A stretch of DNA of 64,000 nucleotides from Jutongia huaianensis (GCF_014384985.1 NZ_JACRSX010000006.1:94025-158024), one strand, 5' to 3'. Counted from the first letter of the stretch, positions 26,390 through 35,401 are shown. Notes: generated by a model not told the origin, from the letters alone. Translations and numbers: made by a program.

Positions 26390-26418
26390 ATCATAGCACA
26401 ACCAAAAATCATTTTCAA
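26390..26418 (-). promoter_or_regulatory. Promoter of amtB-glnK
   Basis: On the minus strand TTGAAA and TATGAT are separated by 17 bases. Confidence 0.65.
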
Positions 26419-26507
26419 TAACTTTTTTCAAAAAAACTTGATAAAAATTCGTACACCGTTTTAATTTCTTTCAAATGCAAACGCCGGACTTTATTATTCA
26501 AACTCCG

Positions 26508-28925
26508 CTATCCCTTTATTTTCACAGGTTTAGAATAATAGCTGAACAACCTCTTTTTGCCACGCTTCCTGTAGGTTCTGATCCGGATGCGGAATGTCTT
26601 GTTGCCCTTCTGATAACGAATCCGATAGATCCCATGAAGTTTTTTGATGGAATTGGTCTTTAGGACAATCTTTTTGTAGGCTCCCCCATTGGTTGCTGCG
26701 TATAACTGCACCCGGTCCGCATTATATCTTTTGACACGAAGCAGCAAATAAGGAATGCTGCCTGCTCTTTTTTTCTGCACCGAAATCACCGGTGTGATAA
26801 GCCGGGTAACTGTTATGGTCTGCGGTTTCGTAAACGCTCCATATACAATTCGGCTGCCATCCGTCCACCAGGCACGAAGCTTATAACGATACCGGACGCC
26901 GGCCTTTTGCTTATTGTATGTATAAGAAAGTGTCTGCCCGGAAAGAGTCTGTATCCGGCGGTATGTCTTATTTTTGCCGGATGACATATAAATTTCATAG
27001 CCTGTCGCTGACATATTATAGCTCCAGGAAAGTGTCACATGACGATTGTCTCCGGACCGCACCCGGAGCCCCGCAATAGACAGATCTGATCTTTCCGATG
27101 GCTCCGCTGACGCATCGGTATCCGGCATACTTGTGGAAAGCACAGAAGGAGCCGGACTTCCCTGCGGACTCACCGTTGGATTCAGACTGATCATGGGTTT
27201 CGCTGTTGGGGTTGCCGACGGGGTCACACCGGCTGGCGGACTTAGCGTTGGGGTTGCTGTCGGGGTCACACCGGCTGGCGGACTTAGCGTTGGGGTTGCC
27301 GACGGGGTCACACCGGCTGGCGGACTTGGCGTTGGCGTCGCCGACGGGGTCACACCGGCTGGCGGACTTAGCGTTGGCGTTGCTGTCGGGGTCACACCGG
27401 CTGGCGGACTTAACGTTGGGGTTGCTGTCGGGGTCACACCGACTGGCGGACTTAGCGTTGGCGTCGCCGACGGGGTCACACCGGCTGGCGGACTTGGCGT
27501 TGAGGTTGCTGTCGGGGTCACTGTCGGTGTGCTGGTGGTAACTATCGGAAATGCACTTGTCTCCGGCAGAGCCTTGATCAGGGTTTGTTCACAATCATAT
27601 GCGTGACCACACTCCCGACAGAGCATCCCGGTTATTGTTACATATTCATCCTCATAAAAGGTATACGGCTCATATTGGTGGACATGCTCATCAATATCCT
27701 GAAAGGTAAGCCCGGCTTCTTTTGCATAGCTTTCGGCTACACTGTCCTTTTTTCCGTACAGTACAACCGTATCATCCTGAAATGCGTTTTCTCCGATTTT
27801 TGTCACAGTCTCAGGAATGTATATGCTTTTCAGCGAGGTACAGCCCTTTGCAAAATTCTCCGGGATTTCTGTAAGATCCTCCGGTAAAACTATGTTCTCT
27901 AATTCCTTACAATAGGCACCGTCCCCTCTATGCAGCGTCATTCCTTTTCCAAAAATCACGCTTTTGACACCGGTGCACCCATTCAACACCTCATAGCTTG
28001 TTTTTGTCCCACCCGGCAGATACAACGATTCTATACCGGAACGAATGATAATCTGATTGGTATTTTGATATGCTTTTCCCATATATATCTGCAGATTTTC
28101 TCCCAAAAGGATCATCCTGAGATTTTTCACATCCGCAAATGCCATAGCTCCAAGCCGCTTTACATTACGCAGATCCTGCACCGGGTACAACGCAGTGGCT
28201 GCCTCAAATGCTGCAGCACCGATTTCCTCCACTCCGGAAGGAATCATCATATTCTTTACATTGCGCACTGATTCAAAAGCATACTGGGAAATCTTTGTAA
28301 CACTGTCCGGAATCGTGTACTCTGTCCGCGTATCCTGACTGGGATAACGTACCAGCTCTGACATGTCCGTTGTAAACAAAACACCATCCTTTACTGTGTA
28401 AAATCTATTCTCCGGATCAATCGTAATCTCCTCCAGCTTTGTCCCCTCAAAGGGAACCAGCCATGACGTTTCAATCTTCTGAACCTGTTTACCAATATGA
28501 ATTTTACTCAGACCGGAAAGACTGAAGGCCCCCTCACTAATCTTCTGAACATTATCACCAACCGTAATTTCTCTCAGCTTGCTGCATCGATTAAAAGCAT
28601 AGGAGCTGATATTCGTAACATCATACACATTACCATCTTTGGAAACAGCATCCGGAATGATCACAATGCCATCGCCTGCCCCCTGATAATCTGCCGCTCC
28701 AAAGGATGTGTCCCCCACCATTGCCTCATCCCCTGAAATATTATAATAAATCCCCTGTGGATCTTTGTTATTCTCATCCAGTGTATAGATCACATTGCGA
28801 TAAGAAACCGGATTTTCCGCTGCAGATGTCCTCTCAGAAACCGGATTTCCCAAAAAATCCCCCGATATCAATAATGCAATAATCAATATCCAGCTGATCC
28901 ATCGTATGTGTTTTCTCTCAAACAT
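26508..28925 (-). CDS. Surface-exposed LRR_5 (BspA-like) protein with Pro/Thr repeat and Fn3-like domain
   Basis: An 805-residue secreted protein. The signal peptide is at residues 5-36 (RWISWILIIALLISGDFLGN). LRR_5/BspA-type repeats occupy ~60-410 (VYDVTNISSYAFNRCSKLRE; TKIGENAFQD). A Pro/Thr-rich spacer of seven 14-residue repeats (SPPAGVTPSATPTL and variants) covers ~475-575, and a fibronectin III-like segment ~640-720 (TLSWSYNMSATGYEIYMSSG) ends in a basic tail. No sortase motif is visible, so attachment is unknown. Such proteins bind host or microbial surfaces. The repeat length probably varies between strains. Confidence 0.88.
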   Translation of the reverse strand: MFERKHIRWISWILIIALLISGDFLGNPVSERTSAAENPVSYRNVIYTLDENNKDPQGIYYNISGDEAMVGDTSFGAADYQGAGDGIVIIPDAVSKDGNVYDVTNISSYAFNRCSKLREITVGDNVQKISEGAFSLSGLSKIHIGKQVQKIETSWLVPFEGTKLEEITIDPENRFYTVKDGVLFTTDMSELVRYPSQDTRTEYTIPDSVTKISQYAFESVRNVKNMMIPSGVEEIGAAAFEAATALYPVQDLRNVKRLGAMAFADVKNLRMILLGENLQIYMGKAYQNTNQIIIRSGIESLYLPGGTKTSYEVLNGCTGVKSVIFGKGMTLHRGDGAYCKELENIVLPEDLTEIPENFAKGCTSLKSIYIPETVTKIGENAFQDDTVVLYGKKDSVAESYAKEAGLTFQDIDEHVHQYEPYTFYEDEYVTITGMLCRECGHAYDCEQTLIKALPETSAFPIVTTSTPTVTPTATSTPSPPAGVTPSATPTLSPPVGVTPTATPTLSPPAGVTPTATPTLSPPAGVTPSATPTPSPPAGVTPSATPTLSPPAGVTPTATPTLSPPAGVTPSATPTAKPMISLNPTVSPQGSPAPSVLSTSMPDTDASAEPSERSDLSIAGLRVRSGDNRHVTLSWSYNMSATGYEIYMSSGKNKTYRRIQTLSGQTLSYTYNKQKAGVRYRYKLRAWWTDGSRIVYGAFTKPQTITVTRLITPVISVQKKRAGSIPYLLLRVKRYNADRVQLYAATNGGAYKKIVLKTNSIKKLHGIYRIRYQKGNKTFRIRIRTYRKRGKKRLFSYYSKPVKIKG
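27199..27492 (-). repeat. 42-bp tandem repeat (7 units) coding the Pro/Thr spacer
   Basis: Seven units of 42 bases, each coding SPPAGVTPxATPTx with few substitutions. The near-identity of the units suggests recent slippage or recombination. The antisense strand is also open through it because of the repeat, which gives a false frame. Confidence 0.85.
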
Positions 28926-29076
28926 CTCTCATCCCTCTTTATTTGAAATGATGTGAATGTTATCATCCACAAATCATATTTCACTCACCGAATTTACTCC
29001 TTTACAACCTGTTCCAAACCAAAGTATATCACAGATGCTTTTTTATTCTCAAGTGCAAGTGCAGGAAAACAGGAAA

Positions 29077-29247
29077 TCATGTCATATTCAGCCCCTTATC
29101 CTGAAGCATTTTCCGGTACTCTTCCGGCTTGCTTCTCGGCACAGGGACTCTCACACCGCTGCAGACTCCATCAAAGACTCTGCTGCCCAGTGCCGTTACA
29201 TAGTAGTTAATTCCATCAATCCGAACACGTTCCTTCTTCTGTGTGAT
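29077..29247 (-). pseudogene. Remnant of the C-terminus of an LRR_5-type surface protein
   Basis: A minus-strand frame with no start codon reads KKERVRIDGINYYVTALGSR, then VRVPVPRSKPEEYRKMLQDKG and a stop. This matches the closing pattern of LRR_5 proteins (VPKSKxxxYKKLLKKKG). It lies directly behind the intact LRR gene in genome order and next to the ZIP gene, so it may be what is left of a second, tandem copy. Confidence 0.5.
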
Positions 29248-29255
29248 TCTCCATA

Positions 29256-30041
29256 TTATCCCAATGCCACATCCAGAACCATCATTAATGCAAACCCCAA
29301 TGACGCTCCAATCGTACCGATATTACTGTGCATTCCATCCTGACATTCCGGAATCAGCTCCTCGATCACGACATACATCATAGCTCCGGCCGCAAATGCC
29401 AGAAGATATGGCAGCACCGGTGAGATCAGTCCGGCGATCAGAATCGTAATAAAGCCGCCGATTGGTTCTACGATTCCGGACAAAACGCCACATACAAATG
29501 CTTTTCTCCGGCTCATTCCCTCGCCGCAAAGGGGCAGGGAAATAATCGCTCCCTCCGGAAAATTCTGAATGGCAATGCCAAGTGCCAGTGCCAAAGCACC
29601 GGCTGCGGTGATACCGGCTCCCCGTATCAGGCTTCCTGCATAGGCAACCCCCACAGACATTCCTTCCGGAATGTTGTGAAGCGTCACCGCAAACAGCATC
29701 ATTGTAGTCTTGGACAAATGAGGCTGCCCGGAATGAAGTCCCTCCGGTTCTGGGCTTTTTAAATGCAGATGTGGAATGACCGTATCCAGTATCAGCAAAA
29801 ATCCGATGCCCAGCAGAAATCCCACCAATGCCGGAAGCCAGCCAATCCCTCCCTGCGCTTCTGTCATATCAATCGCCGGGATCAACAGAGACCACACAGA
29901 GGCAGCGATCATAACACCTGCTGCAAAACCAAGCAGCAGCTTTTCCAGCTTTGGCGCAATCTTATCCCTAACAAAAAATACCATTGCCGCCCCCAGAGAG
30001 GTCCCCAGAAACGGAATACTTAATATGATCAGTTCAGACAT
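29256..30041 (-). CDS. ZIP-family divalent metal transporter
   Basis: A 261-residue protein with eight membrane helices and the two metal-site helices LHNIPEGMSVGVAYAGS and IQNFPEGAIISLPL. The variable loop between TM3 and TM4 is His-rich (HLHLKSPEPEGLHSGQPH). It takes up zinc or another divalent metal. It is transcribed alone. Confidence 0.93.
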   Translation of the reverse strand: MSELIILSIPFLGTSLGAAMVFFVRDKIAPKLEKLLLGFAAGVMIAASVWSLLIPAIDMTEAQGGIGWLPALVGFLLGIGFLLILDTVIPHLHLKSPEPEGLHSGQPHLSKTTMMLFAVTLHNIPEGMSVGVAYAGSLIRGAGITAAGALALALGIAIQNFPEGAIISLPLCGEGMSRRKAFVCGVLSGIVEPIGGFITILIAGLISPVLPYLLAFAAGAMMYVVIEELIPECQDGMHSNIGTIGASLGFALMMVLDVALG

Positions 30042-30115
30042 AAACTGCTCCTTTCTTAATATTTCATATCTTACACATAATTCTTATCTGTATATTAAAT
30101 ATATGCGTATAAATA

Positions 30116-30155
30116 AATACAGCGACAGTTAGTTGATGCTAACCGCCGCTGTATT
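30116..30155 (-). terminator. Terminator after the 2-hydroxyacid dehydrogenase gene
   Basis: The stem aatacagcg/cgctgtatt (9 bp) with an inner stem gttag/ctaac is followed on the minus strand by tatttatttat. Confidence 0.6.
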
Positions 30156-30292
30156 GTAACACACACACATTAAAATTGCAAAATATACTCATATGCCTGT
30201 TTTTATTGTAACAACACCGCTATCATACGGCAATAATCCTTTTTGTGTAACCTTCTGCTTCATAAAAGGATTTATACTTAAACAGGAGTATT

Positions 30293-31252
30293 TCAATGAA
30301 CAACATTCTGTGCTTTCCCCTTAAGAAAACACTTAACATTCCCGGAAGCAATATCGATCAGGCGCCCTCTTGCCTCCTTGGCAGCCCATGCAATGTGCGG
30401 CGTGATCACACAGTTCTCACAGGCAAGCAGCGGATTATCCGGTTTGGCAGGCTCCACAGATACCACGTCAACACCTGCTCCATACACCTTACCGCTGTGA
30501 AGAGCCTCCGCCAGATCCTTTTCCACAATCGTTCCGCCACGGCTGGTATTGATCAGAATGACCCCATCCTTCATCTGCGCGATGGTTTCTTTACAGACAA
30601 GATCTTTCGTCTGCTCATTCAATGGACAGGCAAGAAAGATCACATCGGACTCCTTCAAAAGCTGTTCTCTGGAAACATATTCTCCGATCGCCTTTCCTTC
30701 CGGCGTCTCATGGGAACCATTGGTGATCACTCTCATGCCAAACGCTTTCGCTACACGGCCAATGGCTTTGCCTGTCTGTCCAAAACCGATAATTCCCGCC
30801 GTCTTATGATCCAGCTCGATCAGTGGATAATCCCAGAAACAGAAATCACGTCCCCGGCTCCATCTGCCATTATGAACCTCTTTGCTGTGATGTGCTGCGT
30901 GAGAGCAGATATCCAAAAGCAGGGCAAATGCCTGCTGTGCAACTGCCTGTGTACTGTATCCCGGCACATTTGTAACCGTAATACCATGCATTGCAGCCGC
31001 CGCCATATCTACTACATTATATCCGGTAGCCAGCACACCAATATATTGAAGTCCCGGACATGCCTCCATAACCTCTGCTGTAATGACCGTTTTATTGGTC
31101 AGAGCAATCTCGCAGTCCTGCAGCCGGTCCACAATATCTGCCGTCTGATTTGGTGTGTACTCATATACAGTCAGATCACCTAATGCTTCCATTTTATCCC
31201 AGTTTAAATCACCCGGATTGCTTGTAAAACCATCTAAAATCACAATTTTCAT
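30293..31252 (-). CDS. D-isomer 2-hydroxyacid dehydrogenase (glycerate/hydroxypyruvate type)
   Basis: A 319-residue NAD-dependent enzyme. The nucleotide-binding motif is GIIGFGQTGKAIGRVAKAFG, followed by LVCKETIAQMKDGVILINTSRG with catalytic Arg in that region, the Glu region GAGVDVVSVEP and catalytic His in VITPHIAW. The sequence resembles glycerate dehydrogenase/hydroxypyruvate reductase, but substrate prediction in this family is unsafe. It has its own promoter at 31301-31329. Confidence 0.9.
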   Translation of the reverse strand: MKIVILDGFTSNPGDLNWDKMEALGDLTVYEYTPNQTADIVDRLQDCEIALTNKTVITAEVMEACPGLQYIGVLATGYNVVDMAAAAMHGITVTNVPGYSTQAVAQQAFALLLDICSHAAHHSKEVHNGRWSRGRDFCFWDYPLIELDHKTAGIIGFGQTGKAIGRVAKAFGMRVITNGSHETPEGKAIGEYVSREQLLKESDVIFLACPLNEQTKDLVCKETIAQMKDGVILINTSRGGTIVEKDLAEALHSGKVYGAGVDVVSVEPAKPDNPLLACENCVITPHIAWAAKEARGRLIDIASGNVKCFLKGKAQNVVH

Positions 31253-31300
31253 TGATCTATGCCTCCTGTCTTTCCGTATTTAAATTATAAATTTGAGGTT

Positions 31301-31329
31301 ACTATAGCACCTTTGTCCGAACTGTGCAA
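31301..31329 (-). promoter_or_regulatory. Promoter of the 2-hydroxyacid dehydrogenase
   Basis: On the minus strand TTGCAC and TATAGT are separated by 17 bases, about 50 bases before the start codon. Confidence 0.65.
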
Positions 31330-31459
31330 GAACCCTGCGGAATCATCCATAACTTTGTTAAAAGAAAATAAATAAATCATATAACTTGTCCGGCGATTCC
31401 TACACCCTTTACAGCGGTGGCAGCAGCAGACCATGACGATAATTTTCCTCTTAACACAG

Positions 31460-31501
31460 CATAAGCCTCTGTGTCCGATTATTAGGACACAGAGGCTTAT
31501 G
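31460..31501. terminator. Long perfect hairpin downstream of the anti-sigma gene
   Basis: A 17-bp perfect stem, cataagcctctgtgtcc/ggacacagaggcttatg, with an eight-base loop. The T-rich run (ttttatttt) follows on the plus strand, while the only clear neighbouring gene ends on the minus strand. It may work both ways, or may be a stable small element of another kind. Confidence 0.55.
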
Positions 31502-31525
31502 TTTTATTTTGGTGCAAGGCACATT

Positions 31526-32461
31526 CTACTCATATCCATCTTCATTAATAATGGTGGAGATCACAGAAAATTCCATGCTGTTTTCCTTTGTTGTCTTTTC
31601 CAGAGAAATGCTTCTGGCAATTTTTTTCATATCCCGTTCTGATAAGCCATCTCCTCCGATAATTTCCATACAGTATCCAACATTCTCGTCAAAGATCCAG
31701 ATAGTGTTTTCTCTATTATCCTCTACATACATTCGTTCCGCCTTCGTCTGAGCCTCCGCAGGACGTATCCCCTTAAAATAATATGCCCTGTTTTCTCCGA
31801 TCGTCATTTTTTCTATGTCTTTGATATATTTCATCCGTACATTTTTCGCACGATTGATATAATACACACTGACCGAAAAATCCTTATCTGTATATTTTTC
31901 CATAGATTTCCATATTTTTTTCTTCTTTTTAGGATCTGTTTCTTTTACAAGCTTCTTCCTTAGTTTATTATGCTCCGCCTCTTTATATTGAAAAAGAACA
32001 TTCCCGTAGTAATCCGTATACTTCGTTGGACGTTTCCAGATAGTATAATCCTTTCCTAGCCTCAATGCTTCTTTATTGTATGACAGCTTTACATAATAAT
32101 TAGGATGGGCATTCCGGATATACTTTGCCAAAGTATCTTTCGCTTCACGCTCCATAGTATATTCATATCCCAGAGTTTCTCCGTATTTCTTATAAAAATG
32201 CAATATGGCCACATGATCCTTTGCTTCCCTTTCCACGCTATAAGTAAAATGTGTATTCATCTTCTGGGATGCATAGCCTCCCACCGGAAGGATCACCACC
32301 AGTGCAGCGGCAACAATCGCTGCTGCCATCATAAGCCGCGGATGCTTATGCTCCGGCTGTCTTGCCTCACCTACCCCTGTAATTTCACTCAGGATCTCAC
32401 TTTTTCTCTCCCCCGATACCCTGACATGATCATACATATCCCGATAATCTTTTATACTCAT
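31526..32461 (-). CDS. Anti-sigma factor-like membrane protein with DUF4367-type C-terminus
   Basis: About 311 residues from the ATG at 32461 (GGAGGAATATT upstream). A short cytosolic N-terminus is followed by one transmembrane helix near residues 45-65 (MMAAAIVAAALVVILPVGG) and an extracytoplasmic region ending in WIFDENVGYCMEIIGGDG, typical of DUF4367. It directly follows an ECF sigma gene and is its probable membrane-bound inhibitor. The signal sensed is unknown. Confidence 0.75.
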   Translation of the reverse strand: MSIKDYRDMYDHVRVSGERKSEILSEITGVGEARQPEHKHPRLMMAAAIVAAALVVILPVGGYASQKMNTHFTYSVEREAKDHVAILHFYKKYGETLGYEYTMEREAKDTLAKYIRNAHPNYYVKLSYNKEALRLGKDYTIWKRPTKYTDYYGNVLFQYKEAEHNKLRKKLVKETDPKKKKKIWKSMEKYTDKDFSVSVYYINRAKNVRMKYIKDIEKMTIGENRAYYFKGIRPAEAQTKAERMYVEDNRENTIWIFDENVGYCMEIIGGDGLSERDMKKIARSISLEKTTKENSMEFSVISTIINEDGYE

Positions 32462-32494
32462 AATATTCCTCCTTTTCCCGCAGACGCGCAAACT

Positions 32495-32980
32495 TTAGAA
32501 TCCAACAATTCCCGGTTCCAATGATTCCCGCAGCTTCTCCCTGCCCCGTTTCAGACGCATTTTCACTGCCGAAATGCTGCACCGCAGTATCTGTCCGATT
32601 TCACGTACACTGTATCCCTCATAATAATAAAGATACAGCACCAGACGATACTTTTCCGGTAACGCTGCTACTTCCTGCCAGATTTCCTTTTGATTCTCCT
32701 GCCAGCCAAATACTTCCTCCGGCATATTCTCATCGAACTCCTGCCTTTTTTGATTCCAACGAGACCGCAGATGATCCTTTGACAGATTGATCGCTACCCG
32801 CAGCAGCCAGCGCCTGACATGCTCCTCTGACGCAAATTCCCCCTCCTGACGGTACAGACGCACGAAGGTCTCCTGTGCCACATCCTCTGCATCCGCCGGA
32901 TTTTTCACGTAGGTAAAGGAAAGCCGGTAAACGAAATCAAAATGCCTGTTATAGCAGCTCTCAAACTCCTCTTTATTCAA
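32495..32980 (-). CDS. ECF RNA polymerase sigma factor
   Basis: A 161-residue sigma-70 family protein with region 2 (FDFVYRLSFTYVKNPADAED, VAQETFVRLYR) and region 4 (LPEKYRLVLYLYYYEGYS, VREIGQILRCSISAVKMRLK). It is paired with the membrane anti-sigma gene 33 bases downstream. It is the first of two similar operons in a row. Confidence 0.93.
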   Translation of the reverse strand: MNKEEFESCYNRHFDFVYRLSFTYVKNPADAEDVAQETFVRLYRQEGEFASEEHVRRWLLRVAINLSKDHLRSRWNQKRQEFDENMPEEVFGWQENQKEIWQEVAALPEKYRLVLYLYYYEGYSVREIGQILRCSISAVKMRLKRGREKLRESLEPGIVGF

Positions 32981-33051
32981 ATTTCGTCTCCCCCTTTCAC
33001 TTGATATACGAATGATGTTTTCAAAAGGTCACAACGCTGCTATTACCTCAT

Positions 33052-33492
33052 TTAATTTTCCTGATACTCACACGCCACCCGTTTGCCGTGGAAAGCAATG
33101 CCAAAAAATCCAATCTCCGTGATGCCGTGATACTTCATATCCTCTGCATACCCACGATCCCGTATCTGGCGGACCGCGTCCTTTGCCGCCCCGGCAAGTT
33201 CCTGCTCTGTCTGGCTCTTCGCGACCTTAAACTCAATGATATATCCCTTACATTTATGATCTCTCGGTTCCAGCTGCAGATCAAAGCGTCCCTCTCCCGA
33301 CTCCCGGTTGGACAATATATAATACCGGTCAGACAGGATTGCCAGCATTCCAAAATCGGAAGGGATCATCCAGAAGCGTCCTGCCTTATATGCACCGGGA
33401 ATCATTCCATCTGCACAAAGCTGATTCACACGTCTGGGGGTAATATCCCACTGTCCTGCCAGTTCCTTTGCCCGAATAAAATCCTGCTTCAT
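33052..33492 (-). CDS. Chimeric protein: HTH domain fused to C-terminal PD-(D/E)XK nuclease-like segment
   Basis: A 146-residue frame. Residues 1-45 form a MerR/excisionase-like helix-turn-helix (AKELAGQWDITPRRVNQLCA, then PGAYKAGRFWMIP). From ~48 the protein equals the C-terminal domain of the AAA-ATPase-like/PD-(D/E)XK family (DRYYILSNRESGEGRFDLQL, with the nuclease core IIEFKVAK). The ATPase part is absent. The join looks like a deletion fusion of two genes. Residues D and E-x-K of the nuclease core are retained, but activity is uncertain. It sits between the two ECF operons on the same strand. Confidence 0.65.
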   Translation of the reverse strand: MKQDFIRAKELAGQWDITPRRVNQLCADGMIPGAYKAGRFWMIPSDFGMLAILSDRYYILSNRESGEGRFDLQLEPRDHKCKGYIIEFKVAKSQTEQELAGAAKDAVRQIRDRGYAEDMKYHGITEIGFFGIAFHGKRVACEYQEN

Positions 33493-33631
33493 ATGATCAC
33501 TTCCTTCCCAAATTCTTTCTTGTCTGTTTTCTTTGGTATAGCCCGTTTTCAGGAAATTATCAAGAAATAAATATGTGGTTCGGGAAATTTAAGGAAATAT
33601 AAATCATTATTTCTCGTAATTTCCTCAAAAA

Positions 33632-33663
33632 ACGGCAGTGCTGCTTTTTGACAACACTGCCGT
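33632..33663 (-). terminator. Terminator of the second anti-sigma operon
   Basis: A 9-bp stem acggcagtg/cactgccgt followed by TTTTTTG on the minus strand, directly after the anti-sigma gene at 33693. Confidence 0.8.
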
Positions 33664-33692
33664 CAGGTTCAAATCTAAATTCACACTTCCGC

Positions 33693-34667
33693 TTACAATC
33701 TTTCGAATGCTACAAAAACTCCCATACTATCTTTCAATAATTCCAGCTCCTTTTTCAGGCGTTTGTCATTGCAGCTGCCTGCTGCTTCTTTGTATGTCAT
33801 CGCCTCAAGCCGCACAGCTACTCTGGCCGTCTCCGTTTTCTGTCCGGAATCCCCGCGGTAAGTAATCTTGCAGGTAACCTCCGGGCTGTCCAACACTTCA
33901 TTTTTAACGGCTGCCTCTGCGGTAAGCTCCTCGTCTGTCATGCCGGTGCTGTTATTATCCCACAGCCGCTTATAAAGCTCCTTCGACAATTTTTTCTCAT
34001 CACAGATAGCCACTTCAACATCCTTTCTGTCCTGATCCTTTGCGGAGATGGTATAAGATTTATAATACTTCGCCTCCAGATTGTCTGCACCCTCCGGCAC
34101 AACCTCAATATCCACGCCACTGCTGACCTGTTTCGGTTTTTCGCACTCCTCGCCTTTGATCACATATGGTTTATCCTTCGGCTGCAGGATGCGGAAACAG
34201 CCTTTGTTTACCGAATAGGTAATGGTATCCATATTTTCCCCCTCACATACCAAAGGCAGATCGATCATATATCCGATCTCTTTGTTTTGATCCGAACCGC
34301 TCCAGGATTCTCCTGTGGCTCCCCCCGAATAAATAGCAGTCTGCGTCTCTCCCTTTTTCAGTTCCTTTACCTCGGCAGCCTTCACCTTCATCACAAAACC
34401 GTTTTCCACATTCTGGGATGACTTATCGGTAGATATGTCCGTTTTATGGGACAGTCCCGTATTGGATAATATCTGCTCCGGCAGATTTCCAAAACCGATT
34501 CCTGCCACCAATGCCGCACATGCCACCAGCGCAACGGTCGGTCTTATATAATTTCTCTTTTTCTTCATAGGATATTCCCCCTTTTCAAACCTTACTTTGA
34601 TCTCATTATCATTTACCTCCGGGGTAAGGGCCTGCTGTAAAATCTGGTCTAATTTTTTTTCATTCAT
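33693..34667 (-). CDS. Anti-sigma factor-like membrane protein (second pair)
   Basis: A 324-residue protein with a cytosolic N-terminal ~35 residues, a transmembrane helix at ~42-62 (RPTVALVACAALVAGIGFG) and a large extracytoplasmic domain without recognisable catalytic motifs. Its start is one base after the stop of the sigma gene, with GGAGG inside the sigma gene end, so the two are co-translated. It is probably the regulator of that sigma factor. Confidence 0.7.
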   Translation of the reverse strand: MNEKKLDQILQQALTPEVNDNEIKVRFEKGEYPMKKKRNYIRPTVALVACAALVAGIGFGNLPEQILSNTGLSHKTDISTDKSSQNVENGFVMKVKAAEVKELKKGETQTAIYSGGATGESWSGSDQNKEIGYMIDLPLVCEGENMDTITYSVNKGCFRILQPKDKPYVIKGEECEKPKQVSSGVDIEVVPEGADNLEAKYYKSYTISAKDQDRKDVEVAICDEKKLSKELYKRLWDNNSTGMTDEELTAEAAVKNEVLDSPEVTCKITYRGDSGQKTETARVAVRLEAMTYKEAAGSCNDKRLKKELELLKDSMGVFVAFERL

Positions 34668-34668
34668 A

Positions 34669-35241
34669 TTACGAATCCTCCATTCGCCGGCAACCCTTTT
34701 CCTCCGGGCCGTCAGGCATAATAACTGCCAATTCTTTTTTCAGGATACTCTTTGCTCTGCGCATCCGGCTTTTCACGGTGCTTTCCGGAATATGCAGACA
34801 TTCTGCAATCTCCTTAAACTTTAGTCCTGAAGAATAGTAAAGATAAACAATCGTGCGGTATTTTTGCGGTAATGCCTGCACCTGTCTTTGCACTATCTCT
34901 GTCATTTCCTTTTGCAAAAGCTGCTGCTCCGGTTCCTCCGTGCTTTTTCCCGGCATGTGAAAACCATTTTCCACATGCTTTTCGTAGCTTTCAAACGCTG
35001 CGATCCTGTGCCTCCATGCAAATTTTCTCCTTTTGTTTCTCCATATAAGGATGGAAACGGATAATGCATAACTTTTCAGAGAATCATTTTTATTTAATTT
35101 GTCAGCCTGCTCCCACAATGTCAGCATGGTGTCCTGGTAAAGATCATCTCCCTCTGCGCTTCCCCCTGCATTCATCCGGCAGAATCGTAAAATGTCTTTA
35201 CCGCTTTCGGACACAAACCGGTCAAATTCCTGTCTTGTCAC
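34669..35241 (-). CDS. ECF RNA polymerase sigma factor (second pair)
   Basis: A 190-residue protein with region 2 (EGDDLYQDTMLTLWEQADKL) and region 4 (LPQKYRTIVYLYYSSGLKF, KEIAECLHIPESTVKSRMRR). It is coupled to the membrane anti-sigma gene immediately downstream. The arrangement repeats that at 31.5-33.0 kb, but the two sigma factors differ clearly in sequence. Confidence 0.93.
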   Translation of the reverse strand: MTRQEFDRFVSESGKDILRFCRMNAGGSAEGDDLYQDTMLTLWEQADKLNKNDSLKSYALSVSILIWRNKRRKFAWRHRIAAFESYEKHVENGFHMPGKSTEEPEQQLLQKEMTEIVQRQVQALPQKYRTIVYLYYSSGLKFKEIAECLHIPESTVKSRMRRAKSILKKELAVIMPDGPEEKGCRRMEDS

Positions 35242-35340
35242 GTTTTCCTTTCCTTTCCTCTTCCCTTGACGTCTCGGTTAGAATCCTTACACTTTAATAT
35301 TGTAATGATTCCGAAAAAAGTTTATAATTTTCGACAAAAA

Positions 35341-35401
35341 AACAGCCAGACTGTATGATCCTCAGATATTGAAGCCTTTGAGGACAGTACGTTCGGCTGT
35401 T
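35341..35401 (-). terminator. Terminator of the adenine deaminase gene
   Basis: aacagcc/ggctgtt with inner stems actgt/acagt and cctca/tgagg; the minus strand continues with a T run (TTTTTTT) after the stem. Confidence 0.7.

Noticed and set aside
27046..27606. Plus-strand 186-residue frame rich in GVTPAGGLSVGVA repeats
   Set aside because: It is the antisense reading of the 42-bp tandem repeat inside the LRR gene and stays open only because of the repeat; the other strand gives a full secreted protein with recognisable domains.
31285..31434. Minus-strand 49-residue Cys-rich frame upstream of the 2-hydroxyacid dehydrogenase
   Set aside because: The ribosome binding site is 12 bases away and its second half overlaps the dehydrogenase promoter; most likely chance.
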